Positions 9,576 to 22,618 of a stretch of DNA of 64,000 nt are shown here, piece after piece. The notes beneath the pieces were generated by a model. It had not been told where the DNA came from and searched no databases. It saw only the letters and a program-made list of their open reading frames with translations. Made by a program: the position numbers and the translations under genes. Position 1 is the stretch's first letter. Every line of letters starts with the position of its first letter. Source of the DNA: Pneumocystis sp. 'macacae' (Eukaryota > Ascomycota > Pneumocystomycetes > Pneumocystales > Pneumocystaceae); contig CM030721.1 of the NCBI GenBank assembly GCA_018127085.1, forward strand, positions 310,001 to 374,000. Direction: 5' to 3'.

Positions 9576-11703
9576 ATGGCCAACAAAGAAGTAACAGTAT
9601 TTGTTATAGATTTAGGGCGACAAATGGTGTGTTTTTATATATATTAAATATATAATTAATAAAAAAAGGGTGATTTTCAAGAAGGACGAGAACAAAGCGA
9701 TCTTGAATGGGCACTTAGCTATTTTTGGGACAAAATTTCATCAAAAGTATGTATATGTATATATGTATCTATGTCTGTTTTTAGTATAAAAGATATTTTC
9801 TGGGCGAAAAACAGATTATGTAGGAGTAATTGGGTTTAAAACAGATGGTTTGATACAAAAATATAAATATTAGTTCTTTATATAAAAACAGAAACAAACA
9901 ATGACATGGAAGATGATGAGTTTTATAAAAATATTTCTGTTTTATGTCCTATTCAACAGTACGAAAATTAGATTTTTTAATTTTTTATATAATTTTATCT
10001 AGAATGACAATAAAACAAATAAAAGAATTGAAAAAACAGTTAGTTCCTAGCAATACCAATGTTGGCGACGGTAAAGCTTATTGCATCTAACTTTTGAATA
10101 TTAATGTTTTCAGCTATTTCGGGTATAATTATTGGTATTGATTTAATATCAAAATACTGTGGAAATCTAAAATATATTAAAAATCTTATACTTATTACAA
10201 ACGGGATGTCACATATGGATTTTTCAGACGCGGAAAAAATTGCATACCAAATTAAACATATGTCTATAAATATTTCGATCTTGTAAAATATTTAAACATT
10301 GATTCTAGAAATAGATTGATAAAAATAGTGGAATTGATTTTGACAATCATTCTTATGGATATAAAGAAGATTTTAAAAGTATTATAAAAGTAATTATATA
10401 TATCATAAGAGAAAATTATTAATATTAATTATAGATAAATAATGAAAAAAATCTCCTAAAATTTGCAAATATATGTAATGGAGTTTTTGCTTCAATGATT
10501 GAGGTTATAGATTCTCTTAACACCTCTAATCTTAGAAAAGTTCATCCTATATCATTATTTAATGGAACATTAACTATAGGAGATCCTCAAAATTATCCTG
10601 ACGTTGTTGAAATTATGATTCAAAGATATCCTCGTACTAGATTGGCAAAAGCACCTAGTGCACACAGATATAGTATTTTAAAAAAATCACCTAAATCTAC
10701 AAATTATACTGAACAATTAATACAAACAGATACTAATTTTGATAATAATAATAAAAATGAATATTTTAGTAAAGTTTTAATTACAAAAAACTATAAAATA
10801 GAAAAAGATGGTTCAGAAAAAGAAATATCTAAAGAAGATCTTGAATTGGGATATCTTTATGGAAAAACAATAATTCCAACCAGTATTATAAATGATGAAC
10901 TAAAATACAAAACAAATATCCAACTAACAATACTAGGATTTATGAAAAATGAATCAGTAAGTAATTTCAGTATTTATAGCATATAAAATTAATCTGTAGT
11001 TCCCTCGATTTATGGCTATAGGAGAGTCAAATATAATTGTTCCAGCTAAAACAAATTTAAATTCAAAAATTTCATTGTCTTCTCTAGTACATGGAATGTT
11101 GAAAACTAACACGTTAGCATTAGCAAAAATTGTTACGAAAGCAGATAAATATCCGGAAATGATCATAATAGCACCATCTGTTGAAGATGGATTTGAATGT
11201 TTAATCGAACTTCCTGTAAGTATTGTTTCTGTGAATTGGGTTTTGTTTACATTTAAGTTACCTTTCGCAGAAGATTGTAGAAATTTCAAATTTCCATTAA
11301 TAGAAAAAAATCAGATTTCTAATATAGAAACAACTTCTTTTATTGAAAATATTGATAATCTAATGGAAAAATATGTTACTAAAATGGATATATCTAATGA
11401 TATTTCTAATACATATATGTATTAAAAATTTAAATTTTATAACATTATTAACTTTTGCATAGTCGAAAAATAAATTCATTAGAATCAAAAAATATATATA
11501 ACATTGCGATATATCGTCTTAATCAAGCAATTTTTTACAATGCATTATATCCTAATTCAGAACTACCAAATTTATTACCAAAAATAAAACAATTTATGTA
11601 TCCTTCTAATAACCTTTTAAAAAAATGTGAAGAAGAGATAGAAAAACTTTCAATACTTTGTAACAATGAAGAAATTCATTCATCCGATACTACAATTAAT
11701 TGA
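9576..11703 (+). CDS. YKU80: Ku80, DNA end-binding subunit of the Ku heterodimer
   Basis: Multi-exon gene starting MANKEVTVFVIDLGRQM, the vWA domain of Ku80. Further vWA pieces include DLEWALSYFWDKISSK, DYVGVIGFKTD and DAISGIIIGIDLISKYCGN with KNLILITNGMSHMDFS. The beta-barrel and arm domains follow (for example EDLELGYLYGKTIIPTSI, then IIIAPSVEDGFECLIELP). The C-terminal part includes IYRLNQAIFYNALYPNSELP and a helical stretch. With Ku70 the protein rings broken DNA ends and starts non-homologous end joining; it also protects telomeres in yeasts. There is no long C-terminal DNA-PKcs-binding extension, as expected for a fungus. Ku70 is not in the window. About ten introns; exact joins in the 9590-10450 stretch are approximate. 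Confidence 0.9.
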
Positions 11704-12850
11704 ATCTCATCTAATTTAAATATTAACCTAATAGCTATTTTTCTAATGTTAGAATGTCTCTTTAATCCAATTTATTTAAAATATTAAAAGTTTATTTTAT
11801 TTGTAGATATCTTATTTTTAATTATTATAGATACCCTTTTTGTTATTAATTAAATAATATTACTAAAAATTCGAATATTTTATACGTTTATAAAAATATA
11901 CTTATAGTTTATTTAATTACCATATTTAAATTCAATTTAGATTTCCGATATCTTTGTTCATATTAAAATATTTTTATTCTATATCATTTTTTGTTTAAAA
12001 AAAATAAAATATTAATTTAATAAAGTATTTATAAAAATATATTTATTAAAATATGCTTAAAAACTCTGAAAATATTTAATAATATTTTAAATAGATTCAT
12101 TTGAAAATTAAAAATTATATTTTTTTTATTTAAAAACAAATTATAATTCAACAAAATTAAAATTATTAAAATTAAAATTAAAATTATTAAAATTAAAATT
12201 AAATAATTTAAAATTTTATAAATCCTTAATCAAATTCAAATAAATCGAGAACTTAATAAATTAATAATTTAATATTACTTATCTCAATAGATATATCTTT
12301 TAAAAGATATTCCTTTATATTTTGAATTTAAATTATAATAAAATAAAAACAGCCTTTAAAACTTTTCTAAAAACGTTAAAATAATAGGCTTTGTTGTATA
12401 ACTTAAATAACAAATACAACAAAAATATTTTAAATTTCTATAAAATATTTTTATTAAAATAAAATTTCATATTTTTAATAGAAATAAAAATATTCAAAAT
12501 TAAAACATTTAATATATCTTTTTCTATATACTTATAAAATATCGTATTAAATGATCTAATCAAATACTAGTATTTAGCTTTTTCTAAAAAATTAAATTTA
12601 TAAAACATAAACCTTTTTAATATAAAATATTTATTAAAAAATACAAAAACATAACTTCACAATGAATATTAATTTCCTTAATTAACAAAATATTGTTTTT
12701 CTTTTCCTTAATATTTAAATATTCTTAGTGCGATAAAATCAAGATAATTAAAAAAAAAAGAAAATATTCAAAATATCATAAATATTCTTTATAATATAAA
12801 ATATCAGTTAAAAAGTAGATATTTTATATTCAGTTTAAAAGGAGCTCCAA
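11704..12850. other. Gene-free gap between KU80 and the DIP2-like gene
   Basis: About 1.15 kb of extremely AT-rich DNA with no convincing frame on either strand. It contains the simple repeat annotated separately near 12.17 kb. The final 20 bases before the next start become noticeably richer in GC (GGAGCTCC at 12841). Confidence 0.6.
12153..12206. repeat. AT microsatellite-like repeat (AAAATT-based)
   Basis: Short array of AAAATT and AAAATTATT units repeated imperfectly, with one 20-22 base unit recurring about twice. It is ordinary low-complexity DNA in an AT-rich gap. Confidence 0.6.
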
Positions 12851-15800
12851 ATGTCAGAGTTATCCAGCCAACTGCAGATCCCCCATATCGTTTTTGAGCA
12901 ACTTGAAACGCTTAAAAAAGAACTTGAAGAAGGAGAAATAACACAAAAAGGCTATGAAAAGCGGAAAAAGAAATTATTGGAAAAATATGGGGAATATGAG
13001 GAGTTTGATGTAAAGAAATAGATAAATATTACTATTTATATTTAATATTTTTCAGGAATATAGAAATTCAGGTAATGGAATATTTCAAGCAAACGAAAAT
13101 CCAAATAAAAGTCAGAGTCTTATTGCTAAGGGTAAGACTCTGGAAAGAATGATCATTGAGTGATCTTATTTGAATCATTAGATAATAGAAATGGTCTTAA
13201 TATAAAACAGAAAGATGAGCAATCATATAACCATGTGTATTGTAAAAAAACTTAAAGTTTATTATTCAGGTTATAACTTTATAAATACAGTGAATCCATA
13301 TCGTTACAGAAGTGGTACTTTATCATATGATCAAATTAGTTGTATTTCAGAGGAAAAATATTCATCAATTTGGGCAGAACAAGCTGGAAAGCAACAACTA
13401 CCTTTTAAACCTAGGGGTATACCATTTTCGGTTTATGATCAATATAACCCGAGTATTTTAATGACTAGGTAAATTTTCATTGATTTATCTATATATTAAT
13501 TAAATTAATAGATTCAATGATATTGCTTCTGTTTTACGTTATAGAAACAAAGAATCACCAAGAAAAAAAGTTTTAATTGTTGCTAATGATAAAACAAAAG
13601 AAGTGACAAAAATTACATATAATAAACTTACGTCACATGCAGAAAAAATAGCACTTATGATTAGAAACAAACCTGAGTTACTCCAAGGAGATAGAGTTGC
13701 TCTTATATATCGAGCTTCCGAAATCATTGACTTTACAATTTCCTTATTTGGGTGTTTTATTTCAGGAATGGTTGCAGTTCCTATCAATAATCATGACAAT
13801 TTTGAAGAGTTAAATGAAATTCTAACGTCAACACAATGTCGAATTGTCTTAACTACTCAGACAACTTTAAAAAACTTTCAGAAAGACTTAATGAATAAAA
13901 ATATTCAATGGCCCTCCAACATAGAAACATGGACAACAGATAATGTTGGAGGTTTTTACCCTAAAAAAGATGGAGACATCCCTGTATGTTATTCCCCGTA
14001 ATTTTTATATTTTTTGACTTTTGAATTTATTTAGCCTTTAAGAACAGATGATTTGGCTTATATTGAATATTCACATTCACCTATTGGGGAACTTCGTGGG
14101 GTAGTTATATCTCATCGTGCTATTATGAATCAAATGACATGTTTAAATGCTATTGTTTCAACTGTTCCTAAAAGCTCAAAAAAAAATCATAATTCAAAAA
14201 AAAATAATTCCAAAAAACATATACTTACAAGGAATGACCAAGTTATTATTACTTATTTAGATCCAAGACAAACAATAGGACTAATTTTTAGTATTCTATT
14301 TTCTATTTACAATGGGGACACAACAGTATGGTGTCCTCAGAGAGCTATTCTTGTTCCCGGCCTTTGGGCAACCCTTATTACTAAATATAAAGCTACTATA
14401 ATTCTTGCAGATTATCCTGGACTGAAAACAGTAACATTCAATTATCAAGATGGTAATTTCTTTTTTTAAAAAATTTCTATTAACAATGATCAGATCCAAT
14501 GACAACTCGCAAATTTGCAAGAAAATATCCTATTGATTTTTCTAGTATCCGTCTTTGTTTAATAAACTGTATTTCTATTGATTCAGAATTTCATGAAATA
14601 TTCTCAGATAGATGGTTGAAGCCTCTTGGGAATTCTGCAGGGCGTGAAATTATATCGCCTATACTTTGTCTTCCGGAACATGGAGGCATGGTCATTTCAA
14701 TAAGAGATTGGCTTGGCAGACAAGAACAAATGTTTTTAGATTCTTCAAACAGTTTTAATATACCTACAAAAAATGAATTAACTCAAGTATTGCTGGATAA
14801 AGAAGCTTTAAAAATTAATAAAATATCTTTAATTACAGAAGAGATTAGTCTAAATGAAGATCTAGAAAATTCAAACACAGTTCGATTTGGGACATTCTGG
14901 TATCCATTAGTAGATGCTACAATGGCAATTGTGGATCCTGAGTTATTAACATTTTGTGCTCCGAATACTGTTGGAGAAATTTGGGTTGATAGTCCTAGCT
15001 TAAGTGGAGGGTTTTGGGATTTACAAGAAGATACGGATACAATATTTCATGCTAAAGCTTATGTAATTGACACAGAGACTTTAAAGCCAGTTATCTATGA
15101 CCAAGAATTCTTAAGAACTGGACTACTTGGTTCTATAATCGATGGTCGTATATTAGTACTTGGATTATATGAAGATAGACTTCGCCAGAGAATTGAACGG
15201 ACAGAAGATGAACAGACCTCAGTGGAATACGGGTATTAGTATACATAAATATATCAAAGATTAATATAATATAGATACCATTACGTTTCTCATTTAGTTC
15301 AAACTATTATGAGAAAAGTTCCCCATGTATTTGATTGGTATATATATTATATATGTTTCATATAATAATGACATTTAAAGCTCGTTATTCGATATTTCTA
15401 TTAACAATGAGTATCTTCCTATCGTTGTTCTCGAATTACCATCATCGCTTATTCCTATGGGTTCATTGGGACAGTTATCTACTTCAAATAATCTTTTGTT
15501 AGACTCCATTTCAGAAAAATGTAAAGAGTCACTTGTAGAAGTACATAGTATCAATGTATATTGTGTAATGATAGCTTCTTCAAATAAATTGCCAAGGTTA
15601 ATTAAGAATGGACATAAAGAAATTAGTAATATGCTTTGTCGAAAACAGTTTGAACTAGGCACATTACCATGTGATTATATTAAGTTTTCAGTTAAAAAAG
15701 TAATACTTAATTTACCTGTTGGTGAGGATCCTATTGGAGGGATTTGGTCAGAAATAGCAACACAAAAACGTCAAGAATTGTTATTTTCAAAAAAAAAACA

Positions 15801-17915
15801 ATATAGCGTCAAAGATGAGCGGACATTATCAATAGACGATAAGACTCTAGTAAATTTGCTTGATTTCAGAAGTATAGTAGAAATTTTACAATGGAGAGCA
15901 GCATGTCAAAGTAATGAAATAGCTCTTTGTATAGTCAATAATAAACTTAAAGATGAAAAAACTCTTACATGGGAGAATTTAGATTTTGAAATAGCAGATA
16001 TTGCGAATTATCTTAGATTTAAAATTAAACTTCAATCAGGAGATCATTCTATTTTGATGTGTACGCATCCTGAAAATTTTTTATATACGGTACATGCATG
16101 TTTTTGTTTAGGAATTGTTGCAATTCCAATACCTCTGTTTGACATGTCTCGACTTTCAGAAGACATTCCTTCTATTCTGGGTGTAGTTTCTGATTTTAGA
16201 ATCAAAGCTATTCTTGTTGATAATGAAGCATATTCACTACTTAAGAGCAAACAAGTTTCATATAACATCAAACATTATTCTTCTACAATGAGAATAGTTC
16301 TTCCTAATATAGTAAATATAACAAAGTCTCCTAAGCAAACACAGGGATGCGTAGATTTAGGGTTTTTATTAGATCATGATTCTGTAACACTGAAAATTCC
16401 AGCTTTAATATGGTTATATTGGACTCCGGATCAACGATATACAGCTGTGGAATTAGGACATGATACTATTATGTCTTGTTGCAAAGTTCAAAAAGAAACA
16501 TGTCAGATGTCTAGTTCTTATCCTGTTATAGGATCTGTGCATGGAGCAACAGGAATAGGGTTTATTCATTCATATGTCTTGGGAATCTTTATTGGTAGGT
16601 TTGTTATATATTTTATATGATGTTTAATAGTATTTTAGGAGCAGTTACATATCTAGTATCACCAAAAGATTTCAGTAATAATCCTATGATTTTATTTCGC
16701 GCTATTTCCAAGTATAAAGTAAGAGATACATACATACCCCCTGAAGCTTTAGAATACGCATTATCTGTTACTCAAGCAAAAGGTATATGTTTACACGAAT
16801 TGAAAAATTTAATGATACCTTTCAATGACCGGCCTAAGTTTGATTATTGTAAGCATATCCTTTAATTATATAATTAACATTTATGATTATTAGCTCAAAG
16901 ATTAAAAAATAATATTTCAAAATCAATATTAGATCCTAACTCTTTAAATAATGTATATTCTAGTGTATTGAACCCCATGGTAACGACAAGATCGTACATG
17001 TCTATAGAACCTGTGCATTTATATTTAAATATTAAAAGTTTACGGCGAGGAATTGTTGAAACTATTGATATGACTCAAGATCCTTTATCACTTCTTTTGT
17101 ATGATTCTGGAATGGTATTTATCCTAATGTTTTAAGATATTACAATTAACTAACAAAAGATTCCTGTATCTACCCATATTGCTATTGTTAATCCGGAAAC
17201 ATGTGAATTATGTTGTGTTGGAGAATATGGAGAAATTTGGATATCATCAGACGCTAATGTTAAATCATTTTATGGATCAAAAGATAAGACAGATATAGAA
17301 AGATTCCATGGAATTCTAGCAAAAGGAAATCCAAACGATATTTATGTTCGTACAGGTGACTTGGGATTTTTATACAATATACAAAGACCATTAGGACCAG
17401 GAGGACTGCTTATTGAAGTGCAATCATTGTTTGTTTTAGGAAATATTGGAAATACTTTCGAAATTGATGGGTTACTTCATTTTCCAGTTGATATTGAATC
17501 ATCTGTTGAAAAATGCCATAAAAATATTATACCGGGTGGAAGGTTAATTATTTCTTTGAAATAACATATCTAATATTAAATCTAGTGCTATATTTCAAGC
17601 AGGTGGCTCAATTATCATACTTATTGAAGTCGATTATAAAGCACATACACCATCTATAGTTCCAGTAGTTGTAAATACAATTTTGAGCGAGCATCAAATT
17701 ATAGTAGATATTATTGTATTTACAGCTAAAGGCGATTTTCCCAGATCTAAAACAGGAGAAAAACAACGTGGAAAGATTCTATCATCATGGTTAACAAAAA
17801 AAACGTAATAATGTTATTTGATTTTTGAACATAATTAACTTTATTTAGAAAAATACTAGACAAATTTATTATCCGTGAACAAGAAGTTAACGTATCAAGG
17901 GCACATGATAGCTAA
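12851..17915 (+). CDS. Dip2/Cps1-type protein: DMAP1-binding domain plus two AMP-binding (FAAL-like) domains
   Basis: Large multi-exon gene of probably about 1,450 residues. The first exon (12851-13024) encodes a DMAP1-binding domain, including PHIVFEQLETLKKELEEGEI and a charged helix. The first adenylate-forming domain contains NDQVIITYLDPRQTIGLIFS, and its core loop is the Dip2-style YIEYSHSPIGELRGVVISH, not a canonical TSGTTG-PKG loop. The second domain contains PALIWLYWTPDQRYTAVELG and CCKVQKETCQMSSSYPVIGS, also degenerate. The C-terminal end is GDFPRSKTGEKQRGKILSSW plus a short last exon. Animal and yeast DIP2 proteins act on lipid metabolism (diacylglycerol subsets); Cochliobolus CPS1 is the fungal namesake. 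Catalytic activity cannot be judged from this reading. The first exon is richer in GC than the rest. Confidence 0.88.
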
Positions 17916-18118
17916 AATAATCTTCTAACTTTTTCAAATGCACATAGATTCTAACTAAACCGTTTACTATAATATTCATAATAACCGCAACTGACATGAA
18001 ACTTTAATCCATAACAAAAACTACTTGATTGAGGGATAAAGGTGATTTTGATTTTATTTAATAACATATCAAAATATATGATTATTTATTTTTTTGTATA
18101 TTGTAATATAACATCAGT

Positions 18119-18899
18119 TTATTTCCAACTTGACAGTTTATATTTTTTATTTTCTATCTCTTCAACAAGCCATTTGAATGCATCATACACCATCATTCCT
18201 GAAATTGCTGATATTTTGAAAATGTTGTATCTATGATATATGATTTTCTCTACTTCAAGACACTTTATCTTTTTTAATATAGATCATTTTATCATTTTTT
18301 TAACTTACTAATTTCAATTCTTCGATCTCCATCGCTGACTCAATATCACATTTATTCCCTAAAATTAATAAAGTTGTTCCAAGAAGCCTCTAAAATATAT
18401 TAGTCACTTAAAATTTTAACATAAAACATACGTCTTCTTTCAATAACTGTCTTAAAGCATTACACCCTTCTTTAAGTCTTACACGATCTGTTAGATCCAC
18501 TGTCCAGACAATTGCATCTGTATATTCAAAGTAATTTCTCCAATACCCTCTTAAAACCCTTTGACCCCCTACATCCCCTAGTTTTTTTAATGAAAACTCA
18601 AATATATGTTTTAATTACAAATATTCAACTTAAAAGAACCCCATATCAATGTTTTAATATTAAACCCAACGGTCGGCGAAATCGTCATAACCTTTATACA
18701 TTAATAAGTGTAAAATAACAGTAAAAAAACATCTTCGCCGCAAATCTTTTTTACAATTGTCGATTTTCCAGCGTTATCTAAACCACTTAATCTACTTAGT
18801 TTTCGGAGTATTTATAAGAAAAGTACTGGTTTACAGCATCAAAATACGGATTTCTTTCTCTTTTCGCCTTTGTTTTTTTATAATTGTATGAAGACCCAT
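18119..18899 (-). CDS. ARL2: ADP-ribosylation factor-like GTPase Arl2 (fission yeast Alp41 / CIN4 type)
   Basis: Six exons: 18899-18835, 18785-18731, 18691-18619, 18577-18432, 18389-18309 and 18268-18119, giving about 190 residues. The start MGLHTIIKKQRRKEKEIRIL is nearly the Arl2 consensus. G1 is LGLDNAGKST, switch 1 is TISPTVGFNIKTL, G3 is IWDVGGQRVLRGYWRNYFE, G4 is NKCD where most Arl2 proteins have NKQD, and G5 is ISAISG. The acceptor at 18786 was chosen over two nearby AGs because it alone restores LMLGLDNAGK. Arl2 works with tubulin cofactors C, D and E in alpha/beta-tubulin folding; Gly-2 follows the usual position but Arl2 is not normally myristoylated. The start lies 113 bases from the divergent NRDE2-like gene. 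The G4 NKCD should be checked for effect on nucleotide binding. Confidence 0.92.
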
Positions 18900-19012
18900 A
18901 TTTTTTAAAGATATAAAACCTTTTTTATAAGTATATTTCTAATATTTTAACTACAGTCTTCGATAAACGAAATTTTAAAACTTATAAAAGTTGCAAATCA
19001 TTTTGAAGTTTA

Positions 19013-22000
19013 ATGAATCAAATAAAAGAAAATAAAGTATAAATGAAATGAATTTTATTTTACAGATTTATTAGTAGAATAGGATAAATCGAGAGAAATA
19101 CCTAAGTTTAGTAGTTTTAAGCCACATCTACGAGAGGCACAGAATATTCTACATAAAAAGTACGAGAAACGAGTATTATTAGATGAATTAAGACAGAAAG
19201 AATCATTTACTGAAGATGAAAATAGTGGAATTAGTTCTTATGAAATAAGACACAAAAAAACCAGAATAGTAGAGAAAATTAAACCTTTTGTTAGTGATTT
19301 ATCAGGTGATATTAATAATGTAATATATGGGAAAAATGATCGATATTCTATACCATATTATCGAAGATCAGGTGGTGGACGTGTTATTGGATGTGAAGAA
19401 CATATAAGATTGCGAGTTTGCTCAGAAAATCCTAATGAGATTGTCTTATCACCGTTTTTAAATTATGATAAATATCAAAAACAAACTATTTTAGTATCTA
19501 ATCAAAATATTGGACTAGAGAAAGAAGTTGAAGAGTCTTCACCGCCAAACGAAATAAAAGAACAAGAAAATTATATTCCTTTTGACATAATTTCAGATAC
19601 TACTGTAATAAAAAATTCAGAAACAGATTTAAATAACGTAGACTCTAACTCTACTCAAATGATAAATGATTCAAAAAATGCATTGAATATATGGAAAGAT
19701 GGGGATCCTCAATTAGAAATAAAAGAGCTTTCCAAAAAAATTGAAGCATCACCATTGGACTATAAATTATGGTTAGAATTAGTTGATAAGCAGGATAAAG
19801 CATTGAAGATGAGTCAGGATAAGAATTCTAAAGCAGAACAGTTGTCTATTGGTGATGTAAAACTTAAAATATTAGAAAAGGCATTATCATATTCTCCTGA
19901 TAATGAAGAGCTTCTTTTAAAATATGTTTCTATAATAACTTTAATTTGGGAGTAATTTTTTTCAAAAAAAGTAAAACAGACTAACTTTATTAGACCAAAA
20001 AAAGTAGAAGCTAAATGGGAAGAAATTTTAAAAAAAACTTTAAGTTTATCTCTTTGGAAAAAATATTTAAATTTTTTTCAAACTAATTCAATATCTTTTT
20101 CATATACTGAATGCATTGAAAGGTTTCAGAATAGCCTTCAAACTCTTAAAGAAGCATCAAAAAACGAAAAATGCTTTTTAAAAAAAGGTATTATAAACAT
20201 TTTATTATTGTTGTTATTAAGAAGACAGAAAATATAGAAGAAATCATATTATATATTCTCGTTCGTCTATGGTTTTATATGAAAGAAGCAGGATACACTG
20301 AAAACTCTATTGCGTCTATTCAGGCATTAATTGAATTTAATTTTTTTAGACCAGACATTTTTTCATATGATACTTATTATACTGATTATTTGCAAGAATT
20401 TGAGCAGTTTTGGGAGGCAGAAGCCCCCAGATTTGGAGAATATGAAGCCAAAGGATGGAAAAACTATTATAATGATCCTCAAAATATAACTCCACCTAAA
20501 AAAGGCTCTAATTTATTATTTTCTAATGATGAAAATATATCCGAGAATATTGAAGATAAATATGTTTTATGGTGTAAACAAGAAATATATAGAGGTTTAT
20601 CTACAAATCCAAAAAGGTCAACTGATACAAGTGACAATGATCCATATTCTGTAGTTTTGTTTTCTGATATCGAGCAATTATTATATTTTTTTACATCAAA
20701 TAAAATACGCTCAAATTTGATTTATTTTTCTCTTCATTTTTTAGGATTTTCGCTTTATAGGTTGAACAAAACATCTAATAATCCACTCCTTTTGGATTCA
20801 TTTGTACATGATTTTTCATTAATTAGTTCATTCGACTGGTTTTGGTTGAACAACTATAAATCGTCTGAATTCTTTAACGAAAATATTATCAATTCTAATT
20901 ATATACAAAAACGTTCAGAAAATCCTTTGCAATTTAAATTAAAAAATTGGCCAATAACTATCGATACTCTTTTTTCAATAGATAAGACTTGGTATCAAAA
21001 TTTTAATTTTGAAGAATTTGATAAAGATTTCATAAAAAGATATTTTGAACAATTAGAAAATATATTGAATGATGATACATTTTCAATATTGCATCTTTTA
21101 TTTCAAAATTATTATTCCCAACCAGAGTAAATTTAATAATTTATTAAAGTCAATTAACAATTTTAGTGTTCGAAAACTAGCCAAATCTATTCTCAGAAAA
21201 AACCCTTCAAATATGAAATTGTGGTGTGCATATGCTCAACTAGAATATCTTAACGGAAATATACAGGAAACGAGAAAAATTTTCTTAAATATATTAGAAA
21301 ATGTTAAACCTAATCATACTGAAAAATTTCATGACTGTGTTATCGCTTATAAATTATGGGCAGAAATAGAGATGAAAAATAATGAAATTAACAATTCAAT
21401 AAAAATACTTGTCTCTATGGTAGAGAATGGAATAAACAGTAAGTTAACATATTTTAAATCACACATTTGTATAAAATATATTTAAGTTAAAACTATATTG
21501 TCTAATAATGAAAAAACATGTTCAAATTCTTTATTATTAAAAGCTCAAAAGGTATTTTTACTTTAAATTCTTTTTTTTTTTAAAAACTTATTTTTTATAG
21601 TCTTTTCAACATTTAAATAGATTAACTTTATCCTTTAAAAATTATAAGATGCTTCGTTTATATACAGAATGTTATGCATTGTTGATTTACTTAGTTAAAT
21701 CACTAGACAGTGCATTAAATGTATATCGTCAAACAAAAAACGATTTTAGTGAATGTATTGATTTTGATTCTATTGAGTATGAACAACTTTTAATTTCAGA
21801 GTTGAAATTACTTTATAATTATTCACAAACAACTAAAACATTTAAAATTTCAATTATCCAGGATAGAGTAAAAAATGCGTTATCTAAATTTCCTAACAAT
21901 TGTATATTTTTATCAATATTTTCATGGGCAGAAACAAAGTCATTACTTAAAACAAAAATTTATCATTATTTTGAAAAAAATATATTTAAAGCCAAAGAAC

Positions 22001-22512
22001 CTTCCTTTATTGTTTTCCTCTCTGCAATTTGGACAGAACTATATATTAATCCTTATAAAATCAACATACATCCAATAAGAAATTTATTTGAAAGAGCTGT
22101 AGAAAATCAAGCGTAAAGTCGGTATATTAATTGTTAACTTCTTACATATTTTTAGAACAAAATCTGATCTAATAATATGGAAATTATATATTCAATTCGA
22201 AATACAATACGGAACATTGGATAAAGGAAAAGCAATCTTTTATAGAGCAATTCGGGATTGTCCATGGTCAAAAAGTAATTTATATTTATAGTTTTTTTTT
22301 ACTAAATAATCTTAGATCTTATGTTTTTTGCGTTTAATGATCTACGATCACGATTTAATTCGGAAGAGCTAACAAAATTGTATAATACCATGATTGAAAG
22401 AGAATTTAGGATTTTTGTAGATTTAGAGATTACAGAAAATAACCAAAAAATGAGTCATTTGCCTTTAATACAATTACCACAAGACATAAGCAGTGATGAA
22501 ATAATTGAATAA
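19013..22512 (+). CDS. NRDE-2 / Nrl1 family protein (RNA processing and silencing)
   Basis: Long gene with HAT/TPR-like helices. The N-terminus has REIPKFSSFKPHLREAQNIL, then the family hallmark NNVIYGKNDRYSIPYYRRSG with GGGRVIG. Residues near 19.75 kb contain KKIEASPLDYKLWLELVDKQ, where the superhelical repeats begin. The repeats continue to the C-terminus (IIWKLYIQFEIQYGTLDKGK and DLMFFAFNDLRSRFNSEELT). Fission yeast Nrl1 and animal NRDE2 bind the Mtr4 helicase and control intron-containing and damaged-site RNAs in the nucleus. The first exon (19013-19036, MNQIKENK) is proposed because splicing 19037-19082 joins it in frame; it is the least certain piece. Low Trp/Pro and high Asn/Ile reflect the AT bias. 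Confidence 0.82.
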
Positions 22513-22618
22513 TTTATAGATACTGGAAATTATCTAATAATATTTTATAATTTATTATTAAATCATTATTTAAATATTACTTCAAAAAAATAAAGTATTA
22601 TCTTAAATAGCATATGCT

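Noticed and set aside
18786..18796. ARL2 intron ending at either of two other nearby AG sites
   Set aside because: Both add residues before the P-loop; only the acceptor at 18786 restores the conserved LMLGLDNAGK.
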